DNA from: CBDCIS01 sp965217565
Lineage (GTDB): Bacteria > Chloroflexota > Dehalococcoidia > Lucifugimonadales > CATOSD01
NCBI GenBank assembly: GCA_965217565.1
Contig: CBDCIS010000001.1
Span: 124,001-188,000 of the forward strand
DNA: 64,000 bases
Direction of reading: 5' to 3'
Made by a program: the position numbers and the translations under genes
Shown here: piece after piece, positions 8,953-17,563 of the stretch
Layout: every line of letters begins with the position of its first letter
Numbering within the stretch: the stretch's first letter is position 1
The notes under the pieces: model-generated
What the model was told of the DNA's origin: nothing
What the model saw: the letters and a program-made list of their open reading frames with translations, nothing else
Databases searched by the model: none

Positions 8953-8975
8953 TGGTATCGCTCCTGGCGAAGGTT
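8867..8975. repeat. Left end repeat of the genomic island (putative attL)
   Basis: This block matches 49774-49882 in the same orientation. The first 47 bp (8867-8913) are identical; later bases differ at 8914, 8929 and near the end. It covers the SECIS hairpin, both TGA codons, the start codon and the ribosome site of the HMA gene. The integrase gene starts 130 bp to the right, the usual layout of an att site next to int. Confidence 0.7.
8868..8882 (-). promoter_or_regulatory. Putative bacterial SECIS stem-loop of the HMA gene
   Basis: On the coding strand TTACC-CGTGA-GGTAA forms a 5-bp stem with a 5-nt loop that has G at its second position followed by U. The apical loop starts 16 nt after the second TGA, within the range described for bacterial SECIS elements. 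The hairpin lies inside the 47-bp perfectly repeated core of the island's end repeats. Confidence 0.5.
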
Positions 8976-8980
8976 GCCCG

Positions 8981-9019
8981 CCCCTTAACCCCCTCCCTTG
9001 ACGGGAGGGGGTTAAGGGG
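8981..9019. repeat. Perfect 17-bp palindrome before the integrase
   Basis: CCCCTTAACCCCCTCCC and its exact complement flank a 5-nt loop. Similar but broken versions occur at 6158, 11710 and 49890, so it belongs to a genome-wide repeat. It could also act as a transcription stop between the divergent HMA gene and integrase. Confidence 0.6.
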
Positions 9020-9273
9020 CGTCTTGTTAAGTGTTGAAACGTCCGAGTGTGTGCTATACAATCCAATTCAAGGGTACAATAATAGGTACAACAGGGAGGG
9101 CCATATGGCGAATTCCAAGCGTAACCAACTAAGCCCTTTGAAGGCTAAGAACCCGAGTGTACCAGGTACTTACGGAGACGGGCAAGGGCTAACCCTACGG
9201 ATTCAGCCGAGCGGCGCAAAGAGTTGGGTTCTCCGGGTGACCATCGACGGCCGGCGTCGGAACATCGGGCTAG

Positions 9274-10085
9274 GGTCTGTTCACACTAATAGCCAAATTA
9301 TGTTACAATCCGAGAATGGAAATCACCGAAGTTCAGTACCAACGAATTGCGGCGATCCTTCCCGTTCAGCGTGGCAACGTCAGCCTGTCGAACCTGCAAG
9401 TACTCAACGCTATCCTCTATGTCGCCGAGCAAGGCTGCAAATGGCGGGGATTGCCGCCTCGATTTGGCAACTGGCACACCGTCTACACCCGGATGAACCG
9501 GTGGTCCAAGAACGGTGTGCTCGACCGGGTTTTCGAGTATCTTCAACGAGAGCACATAGTGCGTATCAAGATAGAAGCGGTTTCCATGGACAGTACCATA
9601 GTCAAGGTCCATCCCGATGGAACCGGTGCGTTAAAAAAAACGGACCCCAGTCCATCGGCAAGTCCCGTGGCGGCTGGACCACCAAGATTCATATGGTTGC
9701 CGCGGATGCTAGAACAGCCGTGACGTTCTCCCTTTCTCCCGGACAGGCCCACGATGCGCCGGAGGGGCGAAAGCTGCTAAAGCGCCTCGGAACACAGGAC
9801 CAGAACCCGTTCCTGTTAATGGACCGGGCATACGAGGGGAATGAGACCCGCCAACTGGCGTTGGCCCTGGGGTTCACCCCGATAGTTCCGCCCCTGAGCA
9901 CGAGGGTTGACCCTTGGCAGTACGACCGGGAGATGTACAAGCGTCGGAACGAAATCGAGCGGTTGTTTCGACGGTTGAAGGGCTTTCGGCGTATCTTCTC
10001 TCGCTTTGAGAAGCTGGACGCTCTCTTCCTTGGGTTCATCCTGTTTGCGCTCATCTTCGATGCGTTGCGTTAGTGTGAACAGGCC
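9274..10085 (+). mobile_element. IS5-family insertion sequence, copy 1
   Basis: 812 bp with 16-bp terminal inverted repeats (GGTCTGTTCACACTAA left, GGCCTGTTCACACTAA right) and a 4-bp CTAG target duplication (9270-9273 and 10086-10089). A near-identical copy in reverse orientation lies at 21863-22674. It interrupts the integrase gene cleanly. Confidence 0.95.
9316..10073 (+). CDS. IS5-family transposase made by -1 frameshift (orfA/orfB)
   Basis: The first frame (9316-9723, starting MEITEVQYQRIAAILP) has the DUF4096-like N-terminal domain (GCKWRGLPPRFGNWHTVY). It runs into a second frame in the -1 phase at an A8 run near 9633 (GTTAAAAAAAAC). The second frame carries GGWTTKIHMVAADARTAV, LLMDRAYEGNETRQLA and YKRRNEIERLFRRLKGFRRI, the DDE-type catalytic half. 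The slippery run and overlap fit the programmed frameshift known in IS427-group elements. Confidence 0.9.
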
Positions 10086-11230
10086 CTAGGCGGCTACCCC
10101 GCCGTTAGCCTTGCAGAGGCCCGCCAGTTGGCAGGCGAAGCTCGCCAGCGAGTACGGCGCGGACTTGACCCCAAGGCAGCATCAATCGAAAAGACCATCG
10201 TCGAACCACCGAGGACCCCCACGCTGTCTGACCTGGCGGAGCGCGTCATTGCGCTGCGAGAACCCACATGGACGGGCGTGCAGGTTGCCGAACACTGGCG
10301 AAATTCCATCAAGCTACACGTCGTGCCAACCCTCGGAGACAAGCCCATCGGCGAAATCAGCACGCCGGACGTGCTCAACGTCCTGTTGCCAATCTGGACT
10401 AGCAAGCCCGTCATAGCAAACCGCGTCCGGCAACGGCTGTCCGCGATATTCGACTTTGCCATTGCATCGGGCTACCGCGAGGACAACCCTGCCAGTGCAG
10501 TCAAGGCCGTACTACCCCAGCGTCAACGTAACCTTCGCCATCAGCCGTCAATCCCATATGCTGAAGTTCCCGCCGCCCTCAGCGCCATACGCGACACAGA
10601 GGCGAGATCGGTGACACGCTGGGCGCTCGAATACTTAATCCTGACCACCTGCCGCTCAGTGGAAGTCCGGGGCGCAACGTGGGACGAAATAGACCTTGAG
10701 ACGCGCGCCTGGACGATTCCTGCCGCGCGCATGAAGATGCGCTCAGAACACCGCGTGCCACTGAGCGATGGCGCGATGGCCGTCCTGAAAGCCGCGTGCA
10801 AGGGCGCACAGGGGCGCGGGCTGGTATTCCCCTCGAATCGGGCGGGCGGGATGTTGAGCGGGCAGGGGCTACGCAAGCTGCTTTGGCGCGCAGGATACCA
10901 CGGCTTCAGCGTTCACGGATTCCGCGCATCGTTTAGGACCTGGGCGCTTGAGACGACCGATACGCCCTGGGCAGTCTGTGAGGCGGCGTTGGCCCACAAC
11001 CTCGGCGGCGGAGAAGTCCAGGCGTACATCAGAGGCGACCTCTTCTTGAGGCGAGGGACGCTTATGGAAGATTGGAGCGAATATGTTCGGAAGGGTTGAC
11101 ACGGTCTAACGCAAGGCTATAGACTGATCTCACCAGTGCCCTTCATTGTAAAGGGCCCGAGTTGGAAGGCATTCCGAGAGGCGGGATTCCGAATCCCCGT
11201 CCGCGGTTCTAATCCGACGGAAGAGATCAT

Positions 11231-11329
11231 GTGCCGGTACGCCGGTAGTCAAGCCTGGTTCCGCTAACGGCGGCGCGCGAGGCGAATCGGCTTAATGCCG
11301 TGCAGGAACGGAGCTTCCACGCGCGGCAC
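11231..11329 (+). other. Possible structured RNA between integrase and alpA
   Basis: Nested complementary segments are visible: GTGCCG (11231-11236) with CGGCAC (11324-11329), and inside it GTTCC (11258-11262) with GGAAC (11305-11309), with shorter GC pairings within. The 320-bp gap 11100-11420 has no convincing ORF. I could not fit a tRNA cloverleaf or a tmRNA. A non-coding or leader RNA of the island is possible but unproven. Confidence 0.3.
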
Positions 11330-11360
11330 TGTCACGTCTGAAAACTTCTGAAACCTAAAG

Positions 11361-11409
11361 GCCCTGGCACAAGTGGGATGTTCCCCATTTGAGCCAGGGC
11401 TTTTGTTTT
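11361..11409 (+). terminator. Rho-independent terminator-like stem-loop
   Basis: GCCCTGGC (11361-11368) pairs with GCCAGGGC (11393-11400) and is followed by TTTTGTTTT. A second inner hairpin (AAGTGGG/CCCCATTT) sits in the loop. It lies 12 bp before the alpA-like start, so it may end the integrase transcript or attenuate alpA. Confidence 0.7.
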
Positions 11410-11420
11410 GGAGGTGAGCA

Positions 11421-11624
11421 ATGAACGCCACGGCCGACAATCATCTGATGACGCTCGAAGACATTCTCGTCAGGCTTCGTGTCAGCCGGTCAACAATCTA
11501 CACGCTGATGGCGCACCGAGGCTTCCCTCGACCCTACAAAATCGGCTCCGGCAACCGATGGCCTTCGCACGAGGTTGAGGAATGGCTGTTGGCACAACGC
11601 CGCGCCGAGATTGGGCCACGCTGA
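11421..11624 (+). CDS. AlpA/MerR-type excisionase-like DNA-binding protein
   Basis: 67 residues: TLEDILVRLRVSRSTIYTLM is the helix-turn-helix, followed by HRGFPRPYKIGSGNRWPSHE, the wing typical of AlpA/HTH_17 proteins. Such proteins regulate or assist integrases during excision. GGAGGTGAGCA precedes the ATG. It lies right after the integrase locus and fits as the island's directionality or regulatory factor. Confidence 0.8.
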   Translation: MNATADNHLMTLEDILVRLRVSRSTIYTLMAHRGFPRPYKIGSGNRWPSHEVEEWLLAQRRAEIGPR

Positions 11625-11667
11625 ACACAGCAGAATGAAAATGACGACAAGCAAAACCTTCGGCGGC

Positions 11668-11789
11668 AACTGTTCACGTTTGATGGGAGGCCCGCCCTTT
11701 GTCCGCCTCCCTTGACCGGAGGGGGTTAGGGGGTGCGTGCCAGTAGCTTGTGGCAAATCCCTTCACTTTCCCTGATTCCCTGAACAGTT
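11668..11789. repeat. MITE-like repeat, compact copy (AACTGTTCA ends)
   Basis: About 122 bp bounded by inverted AACTGTTCA and TGAACAGTT. It shares the AACTGTTCACGTTTGA left end, the GGGGGTTAGGGGGTG block and the TGTGGCAAATCCCTTCACT tail with 2083-2290. It cuts off the 3' end of the IS3 orfA relic that follows. Confidence 0.75.
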
Positions 11790-12236
11790 ACCTCCGCCAC
11801 CAGTTGCTTGAGCTCTACCTTCTCCCGCTTGAGCTGATGGACCTCCTGCCTGGTGGCATCCCGCACCGTGTCGCGGGTAAGCCTCTCCCTGCCCGCCTCC
11901 ATGAACTCCTTGCTCCAGGAGTAGTAGGAGTGAGGCTTGATTCCCTCCCGCCTGCACAGGTCACTCACAGTAACCTCGCGACGGAAGCCTTCCAGCACTA
12001 TACGAATCTTCTCTTCCGGGGTGTACTTGCGCCGAGTAGCAGCCTTCACCACCGTGCAGACAAAAGACCTGGCCGCCTCTGTGCGCTCCTCAGCAGCCAC
12101 TGCCTTACCTGTTTCTGTCTGGGACATCTCTGCTCCTCTATCTGAAGTACTCTACCTCATCCAGGGAGTTGACCTCACCTCAAATCTCTCGGGTTTTTCT
12201 ACCCCCTCTGTTGTCCCATTATCGCTGACGGTCTAG
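11790..12236 (-). mobile_element. IS3-family relic (left end and most of orfA)
   Basis: On the minus strand orfA starts at 12127 (MSQTETGKAVAAEERTEAA) and carries the IS3 helix-turn-helix (RRKYTPEEKIRIVLEGFRR, SDLCRREGIKPHSYY) and the leucine-zipper tail, then runs into the MITE at 11789. The end (12128-12236) includes TGTCCCATTATCGCTGACGG, which recurs at 14400, 19674, 43245 and 47128. No orfB is attached. Confidence 0.85.
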
Positions 12237-12667
12237 ACGCCAGGTCCACCAGTTTCATCGTCACCGCCGTGCGAACCCGTCCGCTCAAACAGCTTCCTCA
12301 TGGCCTGCCTGTGTCCTTTGTAGAATCGCCACAGGGTGTTGTGGTCTGGATGTTGCCATCCGGTCAGCCACAGATACGGTATCTGGTCCCGGCAGGCCGT
12401 CTCCAGCTTCCGGCACGAGCGCACGCCGGTCATAAAGCCGTATAGCCACACGCTCAGCAGCGCACGAGGATGGTAGGCTGGCGCTCCCAGCGGGCCCCCT
12501 TCTATCTCCACGCCAAGCTCTGACCAGCCCTCCCTACCCAACGCGTCCACGAACTCAGCCACGAATCGCGCTGGGTGATCTAAAGGCAACAGCTCGTCAA
12601 GAGACGGCGGTAATAGCCACATCTGCTCGCGGTCCATGTCTCGAAGCGGCATCTGATTCGCTCCCAT
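12237..12667 (-). pseudogene. IS1182-family transposase, N-terminal fragment
   Basis: About 140 residues: PLRDMDREQMWLLPPSLDEL, HPARFVAEFVDALG, YHPRALLSVWLYGFMTGV and RSCRKLETACRDQIPYLWL are the DUF772/IS1182 N-terminal domain. The catalytic part is lost at the junction with the IS3 relic. Confidence 0.85.
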
Positions 12668-13071
12668 CTCAGGGTCGCCTCAAAAGGTACACCAAACACG
12701 GTTCCACCTACCACTTCCCTGACTTCTGAGACAGGCTCATACATGGACACGCGGTAGAGGCTGAAACGTAAAAGGGGCGCGCACATGGACAGGCAGGGGG
12801 AGACCGTCGCAACCACTACGACGGTTTCCCCCGGTCAGCGTCTCGCGCCGACCGGCTCCCTCCCCCGTTGCTTCCCAAGGCTAAGCGCCCACTCGAAGAG
12901 AATTATGCGGCCGCCGCCTCAGGTTGTGTCAACACGCCGGAATAGCCCCTCTCTACAACGTGAGTCACCGACACTCGGCCCCGGCCGTCGTACCCCGCAC
13001 GGTACGCGTATTCCACACTCGCACCTCAGGGCAAACGACCGCCGATCCGAACGGCGCCGCCGCCAACCTTA
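12668..13071. other. Gap between transposon relics
   Basis: No supported gene. A short imperfect palindrome, GGGGGAGACCGTCGCAACC with GGTTTCCCCC, lies near 12797-12835. The rest appears to be decayed transposon flank. Confidence 0.4.
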
Positions 13072-14239
13072 TACCATATGATGATAAGGAGACCTGGAAG
13101 TATCTGGCGATGTCCTAATAGTTCATCCATGCTCTAGCCAACACAGGGTGTTGGAGGGCATCATGATGATGGGTCGACCTCTTCGAATCGATTGGAGTCG
13201 GGAGGATACGCCGGAGGCGCTGAAGGCAGCCTACCGGTCAGAACGTGACACTGGCCTTCGTACTCGACTGCATGGACTGTGGCTGGTCCGGTCGGGATGG
13301 CAGCTCGGTAAGGCGGCAGGAGCGGTGGGAGTCCACTACCGGACGGTGCAGACATGGGTGGGTTGGTATAGAGAAGGTGGTGTGGAGGGAGTACTGTCGC
13401 ACAAGATGGGAGGCAGGGGCAAACCGCGCTTTCTGAGCACAGATGAAGAACGGGAGTTGACCGAGGAGGTGTCGACAGGGCGATTCAAGACGGCGGGAGA
13501 GAGCAGGGACTGGATAGAGTCCGAGTATGGAGTGAGCTACAAGTTGGGCAGCGTCTATGGTCTGCTTGAGAGGTTGGGATGCAGCCCGAAGGTACCGAGG
13601 GGTCGTCATGAGAAGGCAGACATAGGTGCGCAGGAGTCGTGGAAAAAGGGGGCCTCAGTCGTTGCCTTGCCAGAGCGGGCGTGAGTTCTGAGACGGCCTT
13701 TGGCTTTGCCGATGAGATGCGAGTGGGATTGCGGGGGATGGTCCGTAGGGTATGGGGTCGTCGTGGAGTGAAGGTACATCAGCGAGTGCAGTTGGTGTAC
13801 AAGTGGATGTACCTGTTCTTGGTGGTAGACGTTCGGAGGGGCAGGCTGCTGTGGAGTTGGATCGACTCGATGAAGTCTGCGGCTATAGCGGTGGCAGTCG
13901 ATAGCTTGAAGCATCACTCGGATATCGAGGCCCTGGTGTGGGATGGGGCGCGTGGTCACCGTGGCGAGATGGTACGGAGTGTTGGACTCGCAACGATCGT
14001 CCAGCCGCCATACAGTCCTGAGTTGAATCCCGCTGAACGGGTCTTCCAAGAGGTCCGCAGATGGGTGGAGGGCAGAACATACTGGGGCATAGAGGAGAAG
14101 ATGGAGGCGGTTGATGCCTACCTGGGTGAGCTTAAATCTGAGCCGGGCCGGGTGCGGTCGCTCATCGCATGGAGTTGGATCGAACGTACAACGCGAAGTC
14201 TTCCCGCACACTATGCGGCCTCGTCAACATGAAATGGTA
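13072..14239 (+). mobile_element. IS630-family insertion sequence, copy 1
   Basis: 1,168 bp with ends TACCATATGATGATAAGG and CATGAAATGGTA, flanked by TTA on both sides. Copy 2 lies at 45311-46477 on the opposite strand. The two copies differ at many positions, so they are related but not recent twins. Confidence 0.85.
13163..14232 (+). CDS. IS630-family transposase (two overlapping frames)
   Basis: Frame 1 (to 13684) has a double helix-turn-helix (GLRTRLHGLWLVRSGWQLGK, VGVHYRTVQTWVGWYREGG). Frame 2 (13639-14232) has the DDE half: LVVDVRRGRLLWSW, the ALVWDGARGHRGE aspartate, and PYSPELNPAERVFQEVRRW with the catalytic glutamate. Copy 2 has the same frame break, which supports programmed frameshifting rather than decay. 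GGAGGG precedes the first ATG. Confidence 0.85.
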
Positions 14240-14332
14240 TTATTCCCACGCCCGCAGGCGCCGCCCACCATCATCCCGCTCCGCTCGCCCTTCCGCCAGC
14301 CCAACACCTTCACCTCGGCAGGCATGACCCGC

Positions 14333-14437
14333 TCCTCAGCGGCCACTGCTTACCTTCTTCTGCCTGGGACATCTCTGCTCCCCTCTCTGAAGTACTCTAC
14401 CCCCTCTGTTGTCCCATTATCGCTGACGGTTTACACC
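14333..14437 (-). mobile_element. IS3-family left-end relic
   Basis: Reading the minus strand, this segment has the first codons of orfA (start near 14373, MSQAEEGK-like) and the end TGTCCCATTATCGCTGACGG. It is truncated on its 5' genomic side near the CGCTCCTCAGCGGCCACTG boundary. Confidence 0.7.
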
Positions 14438-14523
14438 GCCTGACCTTGCGATTAAACGGCTCTTTCTCATATGCTAGTGACGTAGGGGTAGTGAGTATCA
14501 TCTTTGGTTCGAGAGGAGTGGCA

Positions 14524-14709
14524 GTGCCAGTTGAACTCCCTAGAGATGTGATCGCCAAGCTTCTTGAGCGTAAGACATTGCTATGGATTTGCCAGAGGGC
14601 TGAACTGACACCGGGTACCGAACTTCATAGTGGATCCACGCCACTTGAGGATGCCGCTGCTCGTTATAGGCCAGACCCGGACCAAGAAGATGTCGGCCTG
14701 GCTAGGTAG
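14524..14709 (+). CDS. Small hypothetical protein, 3' end set by a MITE
   Basis: 61 residues from a GTG preceded by GAGAGGAG: VPVELPRDVIAKLLERKTLLW...EDAAARYRPDPDQEDVGLAR. It resembles a short DNA-binding or antitoxin-like protein, but I do not recognise a family. The stop TAG comes from the MITE's own end, so the original C-terminus may be lost. Confidence 0.4.
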   Translation: MPVELPRDVIAKLLERKTLLWICQRAELTPGTELHSGSTPLEDAAARYRPDPDQEDVGLAR

Positions 14710-14875
14710 TGTTGACATTTGAGATACCGGGCATTTCATAACCGAGTAAGCCGTCCAAATTGTCATTCTGAGGAGCAAAGCGACGAAGAATCTAAAGCCT
14801 ATGCCTGAAATGCCGCTACCGCTTTAGATTCCTCACTGCGTTCGGAATGACATGAAACCGGAATGTCAACACAAC
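14706..14875. repeat. MITE with GTAGTGTTGACATT ends and CTAG target duplication
   Basis: 170 bp with inverted ends GTAGTGTTGACATT and AATGTCAACACAAC, flanked by CTAG (14702-14705 and 14876-14879). Inside is a long inverted repeat (TCATTCTGAGGAGC...AGAATCTAAAGC with GCTTTAGATTCCTC...GGAATGA). A lone right end of the same family lies at 49096-49113. Confidence 0.85.
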
Positions 14876-15217
14876 CTAGTAAGAGACGCCATCAGCAGAT
14901 ACGAATCGGAAGGACTAGATGCCACCGTCGCCTACTACAACACCAAGGAGAGTGTTGACGGCCAGTGGTACGTCTTCATCATCGACCCAGACGACTACAC
15001 GATAGCCCACCATAACCCGCAGTTTCGAGGGCGTGATCCCAGCCTCCGTGTGGACGCCACGGGGTATTTCTATGGCGACGACTTACTGAGCGCCACTGAG
15101 GCGGGTCATTGGGTGGACTATGTGTTGCTCAACCCGGAATCGGGCGAGAACCGTCAGAAGCACACTTGGATTGTGCGGCATGACGGACTGCTATTTGGGT
15201 CGGGCTGGTATGAGTAG
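14852..15217 (+). pseudogene. Cache-domain protein, N-terminally truncated by the MITE
   Basis: The frame from about 14880 reads LVRDAISRYESEGLDATV, YYNTKESVDGQWYVFIIDP and HTWIVRHDGLLFGSGWYE, the extracellular Cache sensor fold usually fused to a signalling domain after a membrane anchor. The 5' end, with any signal sequence, is replaced by the MITE. The MITE supplies the ATG at 14852, 24 bp inside its right end. It ends with the Cache domain and has no output module. It is probably non-functional or a cytosolic orphan. Confidence 0.65.
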
Positions 15218-15439
15218 TAGCAACCCGCCTCGAAACTAGGTAGCGTTCTACGATCCGGCCTTCATATTGAGACGGCCCACCGAAAAGTTCGCAATCCAGT
15301 CCCTTTAGGCCCGCCGAGGGCAACCACAGGATGCCGTGTCCGAGGTCGTAGATCAGGCGCGGGGCGGCGTGGCCTTATATCGACAGAGGGTTCTCAACAT
15401 GCGATACAGTCCTTATAATGGGAGAAGGACCCCAACGCG

Positions 15440-15562
15440 ATGATCGACTGGGATGAGTGGACTGCACTTGTGGATGGGCCTGAATTCCAGGCAGTAATGG
15501 ACGCGGCGGAAGACGCCCTGGACCCTGAGGTGCAGGCCATCGTGAACGCCGTTTGCAACTAG
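15440..15562 (+). CDS. Very small hypothetical ORF
   Basis: 40 codons: MIDWDEWTALVDGPEFQAV followed by an acidic helical tail ending VCN. The composition is protein-like, but the ribosome site (GGAG) is about 16 nt away. The surrounding 15218-15658 has no other gene. Confidence 0.3.
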   Translation: MIDWDEWTALVDGPEFQAVMDAAEDALDPEVQAIVNAVCN

Positions 15563-15658
15563 GTGGAGCGGGTAAGGGGTGGAACGGGAAGATTCCGCCG
15601 GAGTAGGAGGGCCTGGGAGTACTGTCCCTCCATGGCGAAGAATTAAGGAGGTGGCGCG

Positions 15659-16750
15659 ATGGCCATGCAGAATAAACGGAGCATGATCGACGCTCGTTGG
15701 CGGGACTTGCAGCCGGTCTGGGGTCCCAAGGAGCATGGCGGAGAGCACGAGATGCTCTACGATGTGCTGGAGGATGACGAGAGCATTGAGTCCTTAGTGG
15801 GTTGCGTCTGGGGTCCCGGTAACGTGTTCCGCGCCAACGCTAACCGTTGGGACCGGATGAGGCAGTACGACGGCATAGTCGTGCTGACCGGAAGGCGGGT
15901 CGTTTTGCTCAAAAAGAAGGGCACGAACAAGCTCATCACGGAGATGCCGCTGCACAACATGGAATCGGTGGACGTTGATGCCACCGGCGAGGTGACCCTC
16001 ACTGGGCGGAGCTACAGCGAGTGGCCTGGCAGCGGCGACTCGGAGGCTTTCAAGATGCGGGACGTACAAGACAGCTATGCCCGGAATTTCGCCGACCGGG
16101 TGCGGGAAGTAAAGGCCGCGCCGCCCCCTCGGACAACGCCCACCTCGTCTTCGGCTGGCGCTGCCGCCCCCACGGCGAACTACACTGCAATGAGCAAGGC
16201 GGAGCGGATCAACGCCCAGTGGCGGGAGCGCTCGACCATGTGGAGTCGGAACGACCCCAGCGTGCCGGAGCGCCTCATAGCGGGGCTGTTGAGTTCGTTC
16301 ACCGGCGAGAACGTCACCACCTATCCGGGCGAACTCCGTATCCTCTACGAGGTCCTGGAAGGCGACGAGAATATCGAATACTGGATGGGCGGACGCTGGG
16401 GCGACGCCTCAGAGTTCAACACTCTCGGACATGCGATCGGTAGCGTGCTCAGCGGATTCAAGCGCCCTGAATTCGGGGTCCACAACGGAGTCGTGGTGGC
16501 CACCGACCGGCGCGTCCTCATGCTGAACTCGGGCATGGTGATGAAGGACGTCGTGGAGGTCCCCTATGAGGGCCTGCAGGTAGACTACAACGAAGGGATG
16601 ACCTGCTCGGGCCTGAAGTTCTCCGGCAGCACCGGCGAGGACTACGCCTACTACCTGGACCACAACGGCAAGAGAAACATCAGGAGCCGGGCCAGGCCGT
16701 TGTTCGACTGCGTACAGCGACGCGCCGCCGCAGCGTCGGGCAACGCTTAA
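15659..16750 (+). CDS. Protein with two tandem bacterial PH-like (YokE/bPH) repeats
   Basis: 363 residues with two similar halves. Half 1 (about 20-140) has DARWRDLQPVWGPKE, MLYDVLEDDESIE and DGIVVLTGRRVVLLKKKG. Half 2 (about 180-345) has INAQWRERSTMWSRNDP, ILYEVLEGDENIEYW and NGVVVATDRRVLMLNSG. An Ala/Pro/Thr linker joins them. Each half looks like a bacterial PH-domain beta-sandwich. The function is unknown; there is no signal peptide. AAGGAGG precedes the ATG. An LRR relic overlaps its last codon. Confidence 0.6.
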   Translation: MAMQNKRSMIDARWRDLQPVWGPKEHGGEHEMLYDVLEDDESIESLVGCVWGPGNVFRANANRWDRMRQYDGIVVLTGRRVVLLKKKGTNKLITEMPLHNMESVDVDATGEVTLTGRSYSEWPGSGDSEAFKMRDVQDSYARNFADRVREVKAAPPPRTTPTSSSAGAAAPTANYTAMSKAERINAQWRERSTMWSRNDPSVPERLIAGLLSSFTGENVTTYPGELRILYEVLEGDENIEYWMGGRWGDASEFNTLGHAIGSVLSGFKRPEFGVHNGVVVATDRRVLMLNSGMVMKDVVEVPYEGLQVDYNEGMTCSGLKFSGSTGEDYAYYLDHNGKRNIRSRARPLFDCVQRRAAAASGNA

Positions 16751-16863
16751 GTGGGGGGATTCCGCCAGAGCTGAGCAACCTCGCCAACCTGCCAAGGCTG
16801 TGGCTCGTAAGGGGCCAATTGGGTGGGGAGATTCCGCCGAACCTGGGCCACCAAACTGGATAA
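16747..16863 (+). pseudogene. Leucine-rich-repeat fragment
   Basis: The frame reads LSGGIPPELSNLANLPRLW and LGGEIPPNLGHQTG, clearly two repeats of the plant-type LRR found in the lipoprotein at 25516-26364. It has no start and no flanking repeats. Confidence 0.6.
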
Positions 16864-17088
16864 AATCAAGAACCTTCACCATTACTTTCGCTTTGGCGGT
16901 GTAATCGTCCATCTACCCTGCTTCGCCCGGTGGGGAGACCAGCCAGGCGCCACCGGGCAGCCCCTCGGGTACAGTACGAAATCGCCGAGCCCCTGCTGAT
17001 ACGGCAGGAGCTCTTCGTTTGTGCAGGCAAGTGGCTGGCGCTCGGCAGAGGCAAAACACCCTTCCAACGCGCCAGCCATTGCGCTCTC

Positions 17089-17325
17089 TTACGCGCTATT
17101 CGCGGCTGGCCCGTAGACAACGAAGGGGCTGCGCCCACACACTTTGCCCGCCCTGATCTTGCGACGGCCAGTACCACGGGCGGCTCGCAACGCCTCAATG
17201 GAGAGGGTCGCCGGCCTGGCGCAGGCAAGGTATTCGGCGGCGTAGCCATAAGCCTCTGCCAAAGTAACCTGGTCCCGACAATAACTGCGACCCGGCGAAG
17301 ATAAGCCCGGTCCGTGCTCACCCCA
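17089..17325 (-). pseudogene. Possible DNA-binding protein remnant
   Basis: On the minus strand a frame without a clear start reads VTLAEAYGYAAEYL, PATLSIEALRAAR, GRRKIRAGKV and GRSPFVVYG. It looks like a small helix-turn-helix with a basic arm. The region 16864-17362 has no better gene. Confidence 0.35.
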
Positions 17326-17362
17326 TCAGAACCCAATCCCTCGGTAGTGTCTCAGTTTGAAT

Positions 17363-17533
17363 CTATCTCTTGGGACTGACAACCGCACGCGCCATAGCCA
17401 CGGACGCCGGCACACGGCGGCGGCGTTTCGGCAAGACCATCCGCTTGGGCGGCGCGTCCTGTTGCGCGGCATGGTCGTGAGGGTTTTCGGAAGCCATGAA
17501 TCTGCCACACGTGGGGCAACGAACCTGCGCCAT
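17363..17533 (-). CDS. Small zinc-ribbon protein (copy A)
   Basis: 56 residues: MAQVRCPTCGRFMASENPHD, then a basic tail (RMVLPKRRRRVPASVAMARA). A single CxxC pair at positions 6-9 suggests half a zinc ribbon, with other ligands from HDH (residues 19-21). In copy B (43417-43965) the same start runs on for 182 residues because the downstream sequence differs. The function is unknown. Confidence 0.5.
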   Translation of the reverse strand: MAQVRCPTCGRFMASENPHDHAAQQDAPPKRMVLPKRRRRVPASVAMARAVVSPKR

Positions 17534-17563
17534 GAGTCCATCTCCTGTCCGTGAGTTGTGGGG

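Larger units (their letters stand above)
9105..11099 (+). pseudogene. int: Tyrosine-recombinase integrase (DUF4102 arm + phage integrase) split by an IS5-family element
   Basis: Removing the IS (9274-10085) and one CTAG copy restores a 392-codon frame. The join reads RRNIGLGGYPAVSLAEARQL, the hallmark of the DUF4102 arm-binding domain. The C-terminal catalytic domain (from about 10600) keeps TTCRSVEVRG (first Arg), HGFRASFR (His-x-x-Arg), LAHNLGG (His) and the tyrosine in EVQAYIRGD. P4-type integrases like this insert islands at host sites. The gene lies directly inside the left end repeat and precedes an AlpA-like gene, so it probably inserted this island. As it stands, it cannot make full-length protein. 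Confidence 0.9.

Noticed and set aside
11140..11240. tRNA-like sequence (GCGGTTCTAATCC) next to the integrase
   Set aside because: No acceptor stem or anticodon arm could be paired around it.
13682..13684. In-frame TGA in the IS630 transposase as a possible selenocysteine codon
   Set aside because: The protein continues in another frame, not the same one, and both IS copies show the same overlap. Frameshifting explains it.
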